Positions 34,596-42,720 of a stretch of 64,000 nt of DNA are shown piece after piece (the stretch's first letter is position 1; each line of letters begins with the position of its first letter). The notes under the pieces were generated by a model. It searched no databases. It saw only the letters and a program-made list of their open reading frames with translations, and was not told the DNA's origin. A program made the translations under genes and the position numbers. Origin of the DNA: Noviherbaspirillum autotrophicum (GTDB lineage: Bacteria > Pseudomonadota > Gammaproteobacteria > Burkholderiales > Burkholderiaceae_D); assembly GCF_000818395.1 (NCBI RefSeq), contig NZ_JWJG01000028.1, positions 4,480,615 through 4,544,614 on the forward strand. Reading direction: 5' to 3'.

Positions 34596-35861
34596 ATGCA
34601 ATTTCCCTTGATCCTCAAGCCCTTGCCGCAGCATGAAGCCCTTGGCCGATTGGTGTGGATGCGCACCATCGCGCTTTTTTTCGAGGCGCTTGGCGTGGCT
34701 GTTGCGGCGTGGCGGCTGGAAGTGTCCTTGCCGCTGGCGCCTGTGCTCGCCGTCATGGCGTTGCTTGGCGCGTTTAACCTGGGAACCTGGCGGCGCATGC
34801 AGCGACCGGAGCCGGTTGGTGATGGGGGACTATTTTTCCAGCTGTTCATCGATATTGCCGCGCTGTCTGCCATGCTGTATCTGACCGGCGGCGCCACCAA
34901 TCCCTTTGTGTCGCTCTACCTGCCGGCGCTGGCCGTGGCCGCGGCCATCCTGCCGTGGCGGCTCGCGCTGGTCCTGGCGATGTGCTCGTTGGCCGCCTAT
35001 TCGCTCATGATGTCGCGCTATGTTCCGCTGCACGTGACGGACCACGACATGGCGATGAACTATCACCTGGTGGGCATGTGGATCAATTTTGCGCTGTCCG
35101 CAGGCTTGATCACGTGGTTCGTGGGGCGCCGTTCGCGCATGTTGCGTGAAAAGGATGCGCAGCTGGCGCTGGCCCGGGAACGGCACTTGAAAAACGAGCA
35201 GATGATTGCGCTAGGAACGCAGGCGGCGAGCACGGCGCACGAAATCGGCACGCCGCTGTCGACCATTGCGCTGATTGCCGGCGATTTGAAGCACGACTTC
35301 GCCCAGCATGCCGCGCTCGCGGCATACCGCGACGACATTGCAACCATCGAAATGCAAATTGCGCTTTGCAAGGCGTCGCTTGAGCGCATGGGCGACGCCG
35401 CAGGCGGCGCGGTGCGAACGCAGGACTCCGTCGGAGTGGCGGGCTGGCTGGCGCAGTTCGTAGAGAAGTGGCGCGTGCGCTGCCCTGGCACCAGGCTGAA
35501 GCTGTACGCAGGCGCAAGCGAGGCGCGCATACGCCACGCGCGCGATCTCGGGCAGATTCTGCTCATCCTGCTAGATAACGCCGCGCATGCCGCATCGGCG
35601 ACGAATACCCCCGTCGGGGTTCACCTCGACGTCCAGTCCGATTGCGCTGTCATTCGCGTCGAGGACAAGGGCCCGGGCATTGCTCCCGAACTGCTGAACC
35701 GGCTTGGCAGCGAGCAAGTCGAGAGCGCGTGCGGAGGCCTCGGAATCGGCCTGATGCTCGCCTTTGCCAGCGCGCGCCAGATCGGCGCGCGCATCACCTT
35801 GTCCTCAGTTCCAGGCGCCGGCACGATGGCGACCGTCACGCTACCGCTACATGAAACCTGA
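34596..35861 (+). CDS. regB: RegB/PrrB-type redox-sensing histidine kinase
   Basis: 421-residue inner-membrane kinase with about six N-terminal membrane segments. The RegB quinone motif GGxxNPF is exact (GGATNPF, 98-104). The H-box is STAHEIGTPLSTIAL with phospho-accepting His215, and Cys258 (IALCKASLERM) lies where RegB has its redox-active Cys265. ATP-binding boxes follow: LLDNAAHAA, VEDKGPGI, GGLGIGL. It overlaps the response regulator gene by 11 bp. RegB senses the quinone pool and thiol redox state; here the target seems to include copper uptake, which is inference from location. Confidence 0.92.
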   Translation: MQFPLILKPLPQHEALGRLVWMRTIALFFEALGVAVAAWRLEVSLPLAPVLAVMALLGAFNLGTWRRMQRPEPVGDGGLFFQLFIDIAALSAMLYLTGGATNPFVSLYLPALAVAAAILPWRLALVLAMCSLAAYSLMMSRYVPLHVTDHDMAMNYHLVGMWINFALSAGLITWFVGRRSRMLREKDAQLALARERHLKNEQMIALGTQAASTAHEIGTPLSTIALIAGDLKHDFAQHAALAAYRDDIATIEMQIALCKASLERMGDAAGGAVRTQDSVGVAGWLAQFVEKWRVRCPGTRLKLYAGASEARIRHARDLGQILLILLDNAAHAASATNTPVGVHLDVQSDCAVIRVEDKGPGIAPELLNRLGSEQVESACGGLGIGLMLAFASARQIGARITLSSVPGAGTMATVTLPLHET

Positions 35862-36390
35862 ATTCCTCCTGCTCGACGACGATCACGTGTTTTCAGCCAC
35901 GCTGGCGCGCTCGCTGGAACGGCGCGGACTGGCGGTGACTATCGCGCACAGCGGCGAGCAAGCCGTGCAGGCGGCCGCCCGAACCGCGTTCGATTTCGTA
36001 ACGATCGACCTGCATCTGGAAGACGATTCCGGTCTTCAGTGGATCGCGCCCTTGCGCCGTGCATTGCCGCATGCCGGCCTGCTGGTATTGACAGGCTACG
36101 CAAGCATTGCCACCACAGTCCGGGCAATCAAGCTGGGCGCCGACGATTACCTCGCAAAGCCGGTCAACGTCGATTCGATCCTGTCCGCATTGCAGTTCAA
36201 TGCGGCACAAGCCCCACTCTTGCCGCCCCCCGAAGAGCTGACGCCCTTGACGGTCGAACGTCTCGAGTGGGAACACATTCAGCGTGTGCTGGCTGAACAT
36301 CAAGGCAACATCTCGTCAACGGCACGGGCATTGCATATGCATCGGCGCACACTGCAAAGAAAGCTGACAAAGAAGCCCGTTTCCCGGTAA
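35851..36390 (+). CDS. regA: RegA/PrrA/ActR-type response regulator
   Basis: 179 residues: receiver domain with phosphorylatable Asp53 (FVTIDLHLED), acidic pocket LLLDDDH and the conserved Lys in YLAKPVN, then a short Pro-rich linker and a Fis-type HTH (NISSTARALHMHRRTLQRKL) that is nearly the diagnostic RegA HTH. The start overlaps the kinase 3' end, so the two are coupled. RegA proteins control respiration, nitrogen and carbon metabolism; this copy may be a local paralogue, as the window holds none of the usual targets. Confidence 0.93.
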   Translation: MKPEFLLLDDDHVFSATLARSLERRGLAVTIAHSGEQAVQAAARTAFDFVTIDLHLEDDSGLQWIAPLRRALPHAGLLVLTGYASIATTVRAIKLGADDYLAKPVNVDSILSALQFNAAQAPLLPPPEELTPLTVERLEWEHIQRVLAEHQGNISSTARALHMHRRTLQRKLTKKPVSR

Positions 36391-36561
36391 CGGCGCGGCC
36401 AATGAAACCGTTTGGGATCGTACCGGCTTGCCGTATCTCCGGTGGCGCTCCGTGCTTTTCCTACAGATCGGAACTGCGACAATTGGTCGCATTTCCAGTG
36501 CACACCCGCACTCCCATAATTGCGCATTGCAAATTAGAAACAAATCAGTACGCAGCATTTA

Positions 36562-38787
36562 TTGGGAGAATTCATGCAACACCATTTTCGTCCCCGCGCA
36601 GCGGCGCTGGCGATCGCCACGCTGTTTGCCGGCACAACTCCGGCCCATGCCGACCCGGACCAAGTCATGGAGGAGGTCGTCGTTCGCGCCCCCAAGCCTG
36701 TTCCCTTGCCGATGGCGGCAGGCACGTCCAACGCCGACGCCATGGCGGGCAAACGGGCCGCGCTCAGCGATAGCGCACAGCTCTTGAATGACGTACCCGG
36801 CGTTTCCCTGTCGGCTGCGGGCGGCGTCTCCAGCCTGCCGGTCATTCATGGTCTGGCCGACGATCGCAATCGCATCAAGGTGGATGGCATGGACCTCGTT
36901 TCCGCCTGCGCCAACCATATGAATCCGCCTCTTTCATATATTGATCCATCCAACGTTGAAAACCTCAAGATCTACTCCAGCCTGGTCCCGGTCAGCGTGG
37001 GCGGCGACAGTATCGGCGGGGCGATCATCGTCGGCTCGAAGGCTCCACGCTTTGCCGATGCCGGCGAGGGATTGCTCACCACGGGCGAGGCAGGCGCCTT
37101 TTATCGTTCCAACGGCAATGCCCATGGCGTGCATGCATCCGCAACGGCGGCCAACGAGCGCCTCAGCGTTACCTATAACGGCTCCACCGAACAATCGGAT
37201 AACTACAAGGCTGCACAGGCATTCAAGCCCGGAACGCTCGCCACCTGGACAAAAACCGGCGACCACTGGATTGGCGGCGACGAGGTGGCATCGTCGAGCT
37301 ACAAGGCGGAAAACCATTCGCTCGGCATTGCCCTTCGCGGCGGCGGCCACCTGTTCGACTTGAAGGCCGGCTTCCAGCATATTCCTTATCAGGGTTTTCC
37401 CAACCAGCATATGGATATGACGGACAACAGGAGCACCCAGCTCAATGCCGGCTACACCGGAGAATTCGCCTGGGGCACGCTCGCGGCGCGCGTGTATCAC
37501 GAGACGACGCGGCACAAGATGGACTTTGCAGACGACAAGCTGTACTGGTACGGCGCAGCGCACAATGTGGCTGGCATGCCGATGGATACCGATGGCAGCA
37601 ATACCGGCGTGTCGCTCAAGGCCGACATTACCCTGTCGGAGCGCGATTTGCTGCGCGTGGGCGGCGAGGTACAACGCTATCGCCTGGATGACTGGTGGGC
37701 GCCGGTAGCCAATTCCAAGATGATGTCGCCCGACACGTTCTGGAACATCAATAACGGCAAGCGGGATCGGTTCGACGTGTTTGCGGAATGGGAAGCCGAG
37801 TGGTCGCCGAAGTGGCTCACCCTGATGGGCATCCGCAGCGACACGGTCAAGATGGATGCAGGCAATGTGCAGGGCTATAACACCATGTACAGCAACAACG
37901 CCGCGCCATTCAACGCCAGCAATCGCAAGAAGACCGACGACAACATCAACTTGACCGCGCTGGCGCGCTATACACCGAACGCCCGCCAGACGTATGAAGG
38001 CGGATATTCGCGCAAGTCGCGCTCTCCGAGCCTGTACGAACGCTATACCTGGTCGACCAATGGCATGGCCATGACCATGAACAACTGGCTCAATGACGGC
38101 AACGGCTACGTGGGCGACATGAATCTGAAGCCGGAAGTGGCGCACACCCTCAGCTTTACGATGGATTGGCATGACGGCGCCGACAATGACTGGGGCATGA
38201 AAATCACGCCGTACTACACGCGCGTGGACAACTATGTTGATGCGCAGTGCCTGACCACGTGCGCCCCCAATCGTTTCAATTATCTGAAAGTGGCAAACCG
38301 GGATGCCCGGCTGTACGGGCTTGACCTGTCCGGCTTTGCCGGGCTGGGCAAGCTGGCAGGCTTCGGCGCCTTCACCGGCAAAGGCGTGATCAGCTACGTG
38401 GACGGAAAAGACACCAGCACCGGCGAGCGGCTCTACAACATCATGCCGCTCAATGCGCGCCTGACCCTGGAGCACCGCATGGGAAACTGGACCACCACCA
38501 TCGAAGAAGTGCTGGTGAGCGCGAAGTCGCAGGTTTCGCAGGTGCGCAACGAAATCAAGACAGCCGGCTACGGCTTGCTGAACCTGCGCACGAGCTACGA
38601 TACGAAGCGTTATCGGGTCGACATCGGCATCGACAATGCGCTCAACAAGTTTTATGCCCAGCCGCTCGGGGGAGCCTACATCGGACAAGGCACCACCATG
38701 TCGCTGAACGGCGCGGGCGCTCCCTACGGCATCGCCGTGCCCGGCATGGGCCGCTCGCTGTACGCGGGGCTGAGCGTCAAGTTCTGA
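36562..38787 (+). CDS. oprC: OprC/NosA-like TonB-dependent copper receptor
   Basis: 741-residue outer-membrane receptor. Signal peptide about 1-26 (ends TPAHA), TonB-box-like EEVVVRAP at 33-40, a plug with SACANHMNPPLSYI, and a 22-strand-type barrel ending GMGRSLYAGLSVKF with the terminal Phe. The plug contains CANHM (C112, M116), the CxxxM motif that binds copper in Pseudomonas OprC, and QHMDM (279-282) lies where OprC has further His/Met ligands. This supports copper rather than iron-siderophore import. The preceding 171 bp hold the likely promoter. It follows tonB and the RegBA pair on the same strand. Confidence 0.88.
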   Translation: MGEFMQHHFRPRAAALAIATLFAGTTPAHADPDQVMEEVVVRAPKPVPLPMAAGTSNADAMAGKRAALSDSAQLLNDVPGVSLSAAGGVSSLPVIHGLADDRNRIKVDGMDLVSACANHMNPPLSYIDPSNVENLKIYSSLVPVSVGGDSIGGAIIVGSKAPRFADAGEGLLTTGEAGAFYRSNGNAHGVHASATAANERLSVTYNGSTEQSDNYKAAQAFKPGTLATWTKTGDHWIGGDEVASSSYKAENHSLGIALRGGGHLFDLKAGFQHIPYQGFPNQHMDMTDNRSTQLNAGYTGEFAWGTLAARVYHETTRHKMDFADDKLYWYGAAHNVAGMPMDTDGSNTGVSLKADITLSERDLLRVGGEVQRYRLDDWWAPVANSKMMSPDTFWNINNGKRDRFDVFAEWEAEWSPKWLTLMGIRSDTVKMDAGNVQGYNTMYSNNAAPFNASNRKKTDDNINLTALARYTPNARQTYEGGYSRKSRSPSLYERYTWSTNGMAMTMNNWLNDGNGYVGDMNLKPEVAHTLSFTMDWHDGADNDWGMKITPYYTRVDNYVDAQCLTTCAPNRFNYLKVANRDARLYGLDLSGFAGLGKLAGFGAFTGKGVISYVDGKDTSTGERLYNIMPLNARLTLEHRMGNWTTTIEEVLVSAKSQVSQVRNEIKTAGYGLLNLRTSYDTKRYRVDIGIDNALNKFYAQPLGGAYIGQGTTMSLNGAGAPYGIAVPGMGRSLYAGLSVKF

Positions 38788-38800
38788 CCGGGTTGATCGT

Positions 38801-39001
38801 TCACGTCTGGTAGTCATGGACGGTCAAAAAAAACCTCGTCTTGCCATCGATGTCGAGCGCGAGGTTCCTGTCGATTTCGCGCAGTTTGACGCAGCCGTTA
38901 TTCCTTACGGCGCTGTAAGCAAACTCAAAGGTAATCGGAGTAGGATTGACCGTCGTGCGCACCCCGCGCCATTGACCTTCCACACGCACGCAGGCAACCA
39001 T
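38801..39001 (-). CDS. possible small hypothetical protein
   Basis: A 66-residue frame ending VHDYQT fills the gap between the receptor gene and the metallophosphoesterase on the opposite strand. Codon choice is similar to neighbours (CTG, CGC, GAA, ATC, GAC), but no family is recognised and no good ribosome site is seen. Its ATG shares the CATG at 38999-39002 with the ATG of the next gene on the other strand. It may be only a chance open frame. Confidence 0.25.
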   Translation of the reverse strand: MVACVRVEGQWRGVRTTVNPTPITFEFAYSAVRNNGCVKLREIDRNLALDIDGKTRFFLTVHDYQT

Positions 39002-39743
39002 GCTCATCGCCATCCTCACCGATATCCACGCCAACCGCGAAGCGCTTACGGCGTGCCTGGCCCATGCCGCCGAGCGCGGCGCGCAGCGATACGCCTTCCT
39101 GGGCGACCTGGTCGGCTACGGTGCCGATCCGGCCTGGGTAGTGGACACCGTGCGCGAGCATGTGCAGCAAGGCGCGATCGCGGTGTCGGGCAACCACGAC
39201 GTGGCGGTGCTGCAGGAACCGGGCAAGCACATGAATCCGCAGGCGCGCGCCGTGGTCGAGTGGACGCGCGCGCAGCTCGACGAGAGCCAGCTGGCCTTCC
39301 TCGCCGGCCTGCCGCTGACCGCCGAAGCCAGCGGCTGCCTGTTCGTGCATGCAAGCGCGGCCGAGCCGCGCCAGTGGGAGTACATCACCGGCACCAACGA
39401 GGCGGTCAAGAGCATGCACGCCACGCGCTGCCGCGTGACCTTCTGCGGCCACGTGCACGAGCCGGCGCTGTACAACCTGTCGATGACGGGCAAGATCTCG
39501 TCGTTCGTGCCGACCGGCGACAGCAGCATCCCGCTGGTGACGCTGCGCCGCTGGCTCGTCATTCCAGGCTCCGTCGGCCAGCCGCGCGACGGCAACCCGG
39601 CGGCGTGCTACGCGCTGTACGATGACAACTCGCATGAGCTGATCTATTTCCGCGTGCCTTACGACTATGAAACGGCGGCAGCCAAGATACGTGCCGCCGG
39701 CTTGCCGCAAAGCCTCAGCAACCGCCTGCTCCAGGGAGTATAG
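39000..39743 (+). CDS. calcineurin-like metallophosphoesterase
   Basis: 247 residues with the binuclear-metal motifs in order: DIHAN (D-x-H) near 8, GDLVGYGADP near 35, GNHDVAV (GNHD) near 64, and GHVHEPA (GHxH) near 155. This form is similar to small YfcE-like or diadenosine-type phosphoesterases, but substrate cannot be assigned. It ends two bases before the start of a Ser/Thr kinase gene, so the pair is translationally close and may oppose each other as phosphatase and kinase; that is inference. Confidence 0.9.
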   Translation: MLIAILTDIHANREALTACLAHAAERGAQRYAFLGDLVGYGADPAWVVDTVREHVQQGAIAVSGNHDVAVLQEPGKHMNPQARAVVEWTRAQLDESQLAFLAGLPLTAEASGCLFVHASAAEPRQWEYITGTNEAVKSMHATRCRVTFCGHVHEPALYNLSMTGKISSFVPTGDSSIPLVTLRRWLVIPGSVGQPRDGNPAACYALYDDNSHELIYFRVPYDYETAAAKIRAAGLPQSLSNRLLQGV

Positions 39744-39745
39744 CG

Positions 39746-41182
39746 ATGGTGGCGACGCGTCTTGAACCGGGCATGGTGATCGACGACTTCGTGCTGGAAG
39801 AAAAACTGCACAAGGGCGGCATGGCGGTGCTGTGGCGCGTGCGGCGCAAGAGCGACGCACCGGGCGCCGCGCCCTTGCTGATGAAGCTTCCCATCCTCGG
39901 CGACAACCACGATCCGGCCGCCATCGTCGGCTTCGAAGTCGAGCAGATGATCATGCCCAAGCTGTCGGGCATCCATGTGCCGCGCTACGTCGCCGCCGGC
40001 GACTTCACGGCGCAGCCCTACATCGTGATGGAACTCCTTGCCGGCAAATCGCTGCGCGCGCGCTTCGACGACGCGCCGCTGCCGGTGGAAGATGTCGCTG
40101 CCATCGGCATCAAGGTCGCCAATGCGCTGCACGACCTGCACAAGCAGAACGTGATCCATCTCGACATCAAGCCGAGCAACATCATGTTCCGCGAAAGCGG
40201 CGAGGCGATCCTGATCGACTACGGCCTGGCGCGGCACGACAAGCTGCCGGACCTGCTGGCCGAGGAATTCCGCCTGCCGATGGGCACCGGCCCCTACATC
40301 TCGCCGGAGCAGGTCCTCAACATCCGCAACGACCCGCGCAGCGATTTGTTCGCATTGGGCGTGCTGCTGTACCACCTGGCGACCGGCGAGCGACCGCTGG
40401 GCAATCCCATGTCGGTGCGCGGCCTGCGTCGGCGCCTGTGGCGCGATCCGGTGCCGCCGCGCGCCATCAACGCCAGGATCCCGGCGTGGCTGCAGGAAGT
40501 CATCCTGCATTGCCTCGAAGTCAATCCCGCCCGGCGTTACAGCACGGCCGCGCAGGTGGCTTTCGACCTGCAGAATCCGGATCAGGTGACCTTGACGGCA
40601 CGCGCGGAAAAGCGGGTGCGCGACGGCTTGTTCAAGGTGATGCGGCGCTGGTTCCGTTCGGTCGGCATGGAAGCCATGCCGCAGCAATCGGCCTCCGAGC
40701 AGCTGTCGCGCGCGCCGATCGTGGTGGTCGCCATCGACCTGACGCAAGGGTCGGAAGCGCTGGCCGAAGCGCTGCGCGTGATCACGCGCCGCATCCTGCA
40801 AACCGCCCCCGAAGCGCGGCTTGCATGCGTGACCGTGCAGAAGACCAACCGCATCGGCATGGACGAGGTGGTCGACAAGAAGGGCCGCAACATCCACGTC
40901 AAGCACCTGGTCGGCCTGAAGCACTGGGCGCGCCCGCTTGCGCTCGATCCGGAAAAGATCACCTACCATGTGCTGGAAGCACCGGACGCGGCGGCGGCCA
41001 TCATCGACTATGCCAAGGTCAATGACGTCGACCACATCGTGATCGGCTCGCGCGGCAGCTCGGTGCTGCGGCGCTACCTCGGCAGCGTTTCATCTCAGGT
41101 GGTGGCGCAGGCCGACTGCACGGTTACGGTCGTCAAGAGCGGCGGCGACAGTTCGTCGTCGGCCGACGCGAGCGCGGCCTGA
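39746..41182 (+). CDS. Ser/Thr protein kinase fused to a universal stress protein domain
   Basis: 478 residues. Residues about 12-275 are a Hanks-type kinase: Lys47 (LLMKLPI), catalytic HLDIKPSN (D140), metal-binding DYG (158-160, in place of DFG) and ISPEQ. The glycine loop is unusual (LHKGGMAVLW). A basic linker (RVRDGLFKVMRRWFRSVG) leads to a universal stress protein domain at about 324-464 with its ATP motif GSRGSS then GSVSSQVV. No membrane segment and no PASTA repeats, so it is cytosolic. GGGAG stands before the ATG. The fusion suggests kinase control by an ATP-binding stress domain. Confidence 0.93.
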   Translation: MVATRLEPGMVIDDFVLEEKLHKGGMAVLWRVRRKSDAPGAAPLLMKLPILGDNHDPAAIVGFEVEQMIMPKLSGIHVPRYVAAGDFTAQPYIVMELLAGKSLRARFDDAPLPVEDVAAIGIKVANALHDLHKQNVIHLDIKPSNIMFRESGEAILIDYGLARHDKLPDLLAEEFRLPMGTGPYISPEQVLNIRNDPRSDLFALGVLLYHLATGERPLGNPMSVRGLRRRLWRDPVPPRAINARIPAWLQEVILHCLEVNPARRYSTAAQVAFDLQNPDQVTLTARAEKRVRDGLFKVMRRWFRSVGMEAMPQQSASEQLSRAPIVVVAIDLTQGSEALAEALRVITRRILQTAPEARLACVTVQKTNRIGMDEVVDKKGRNIHVKHLVGLKHWARPLALDPEKITYHVLEAPDAAAAIIDYAKVNDVDHIVIGSRGSSVLRRYLGSVSSQVVAQADCTVTVVKSGGDSSSSADASAA

Positions 41183-41183
41183 T

Positions 41184-41939
41184 TCAAGCGCGGCGCAGGC
41201 GCGCCAGCAATGCCAGCGCATTCGGCACAGCCGCGCCGTTCGCGGTATTGTCGAATACGCACCATACCTGGCGGCCACCCTGTGCCTGTGCATCGAGGGT
41301 GGCGGCAAGCCGGTCCAGGTAATCCTCCGTATAGTCCGAGTAATACATCACCGGCGAACCATGCAGCCGGACGTACTCGGTGCCGCTCTTGTGCGGCGCA
41401 TCAGGCAAGGGGGCAATCTGCGGGTCGGCAAGTACCTGGCCCACATCGAATCCGGCCAGCATCGCGGCCACTTCCTTCGTAAACCATGTTGCATGGCGTG
41501 CTTCGCACGCGACAGCGACATGCGTCAAACTGCGCAGCAGGCCGAAGAACCGCTGCGCGGCAGCTTGGTCATAGTCCAGACTTGGCGGCAGCTGCACCAG
41601 CAGGCAACCGAGCTTTTCATCAAGATGCGCCACTTCATCGATGAATTTTTTCAATGGTTCGTCTGCCTGCCGAAGGCGCAGTTCATGCGTGATTGCCTTT
41701 GGCACTTTTGCTGCAAAGCGAAACGTATCGGGAACGCTGTCGCGCCAGCGCGCATAGGTCGAGGGCCGATGTGGCCGGTAGAACGAGGAGTTGATTTCCA
41801 CGGCGGGAAAGATGGCGGCATAGCGTTCCAGATGGCTGCCGTCGGCGGGGAAGGCTTCCTGGGCCGCCGCCGGAATGCTCCAGCCGGCGCAGCCGATGAA
41901 TATCGCGCGCTCATGCTGTGCTGCAGAAGTTTTCTCCAT
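41184..41939 (-). CDS. DUF72 (YecE-like) protein
   Basis: 251 residues from ATG 41939; the frame stays open to 42047 but the conserved part begins IFIGCAGWSIPAAAQ. Family marks include FPAVEINSSFYRPHRPSTYARW, GCLLVQLPPSL and YVRLHGSPVMYYSDYTEDYL. The fold is a TIM barrel of unknown function found widely in bacteria. It is convergent with the kinase gene, the stops being one base apart. Confidence 0.9.
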   Translation of the reverse strand: MEKTSAAQHERAIFIGCAGWSIPAAAQEAFPADGSHLERYAAIFPAVEINSSFYRPHRPSTYARWRDSVPDTFRFAAKVPKAITHELRLRQADEPLKKFIDEVAHLDEKLGCLLVQLPPSLDYDQAAAQRFFGLLRSLTHVAVACEARHATWFTKEVAAMLAGFDVGQVLADPQIAPLPDAPHKSGTEYVRLHGSPVMYYSDYTEDYLDRLAATLDAQAQGGRQVWCVFDNTANGAAVPNALALLARLRRA

Positions 41940-42297
41940 GCCGTGCAATATGCGGTGAATAAAGCGAAAACGAGGTGATGCCCCAGAGAGCACTAGACAG
42001 TACCTACAGCGGATTGCGCGGTGCAGCAAGCGCATTTGCTTGGACATCAGAAAAACCCGCTAAATCCTCGCGGTTGTTAGCGGACGCGGCATATATCAAG
42101 CAGATTGGAGTGATATGAAAAATCAGCCTAAGGCGGAAGCATTTTCTCTCGGAACTTTGTTATTCGACTTGCATCAAATAAAGTGCTCTAGTCTGGCACT
42201 GCGCTTGACTTCATTCGTTGCATCCGACCCTTGACTGGCTGTTGCATCAATTGCGGAGCGCCCATCAGTTCATCCCGGAATCATGTAGGAGTCGCGA
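41940..42297. other. 358-bp intergenic region
   Basis: AT-richer than its surroundings. The only candidate is a 39-codon frame at 42115-42234. No terminator, repeat or RNA gene is apparent. The upstream part could include an N-terminal extension of the DUF72 gene. Confidence 0.5.
42115..42234 (+). CDS. possible short peptide
   Basis: 39 codons from ATG 42115 with GGAG five bases before it; the peptide begins MKNQPKAEAFSLG and is of mixed composition with one Cys. No known family. It ends 63 bp before the next gene on the same strand and may be a leader or chance frame. Confidence 0.25.
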   Translation: MKNQPKAEAFSLGTLLFDLHQIKCSSLALRLTSFVASDP

Positions 42298-42627
42298 ATG
42301 AAAGTGCAAAGAGAGGAAATTCAACAACGCCTAAGCTTCATTGACCGTACCATCGACCATGCCGCGCGCGCCTGCCACCTGGACAACGGGGTGCCGACGG
42401 AGTTGAAGCATTACGTGGACGAGCTCGGCGAGCGTGCGACCCAGGCGCAGCAGGCGCTACAGTCGCGCGACGCCGGCCGCATCCGGGCCAGTGTCGAAGA
42501 CCTCGCACGCACCAGCGACCACGCGCAGCGCAAACTCCGCCCGTCCGATGGCACCAATTACCAGCTGAAAAGCGCCGTCATCCTTACCCACATCGAGGTG
42601 TCGGCACTGCGTTATCAGCTGGGATGA
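42298..42627 (+). CDS. hypothetical helical protein
   Basis: 109 residues, cytosolic, highly alpha-helical and charged (IQQRLSFIDRTIDHAARACH; YVDELGERATQAQQALQSRD). AGGAG precedes the ATG at good spacing. A single Cys and no known motif. Not recognised. It has no operon partner: the next gene is convergent. Confidence 0.75.
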   Translation: MKVQREEIQQRLSFIDRTIDHAARACHLDNGVPTELKHYVDELGERATQAQQALQSRDAGRIRASVEDLARTSDHAQRKLRPSDGTNYQLKSAVILTHIEVSALRYQLG

Positions 42628-42720
42628 GCAGGAAAGCCGCCACCCCGACATCGGAGCGGCGGCTCGAAATGGCGGGGCCTGTTCCCTCCCGTGATTTTTC
42701 ACCATTGCGCATGCGGCTTC

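Noticed and set aside
36934-38817. 627-codon minus-strand frame opposite the TonB-dependent receptor
   Set aside because: Antisense shadow with no domain signal.
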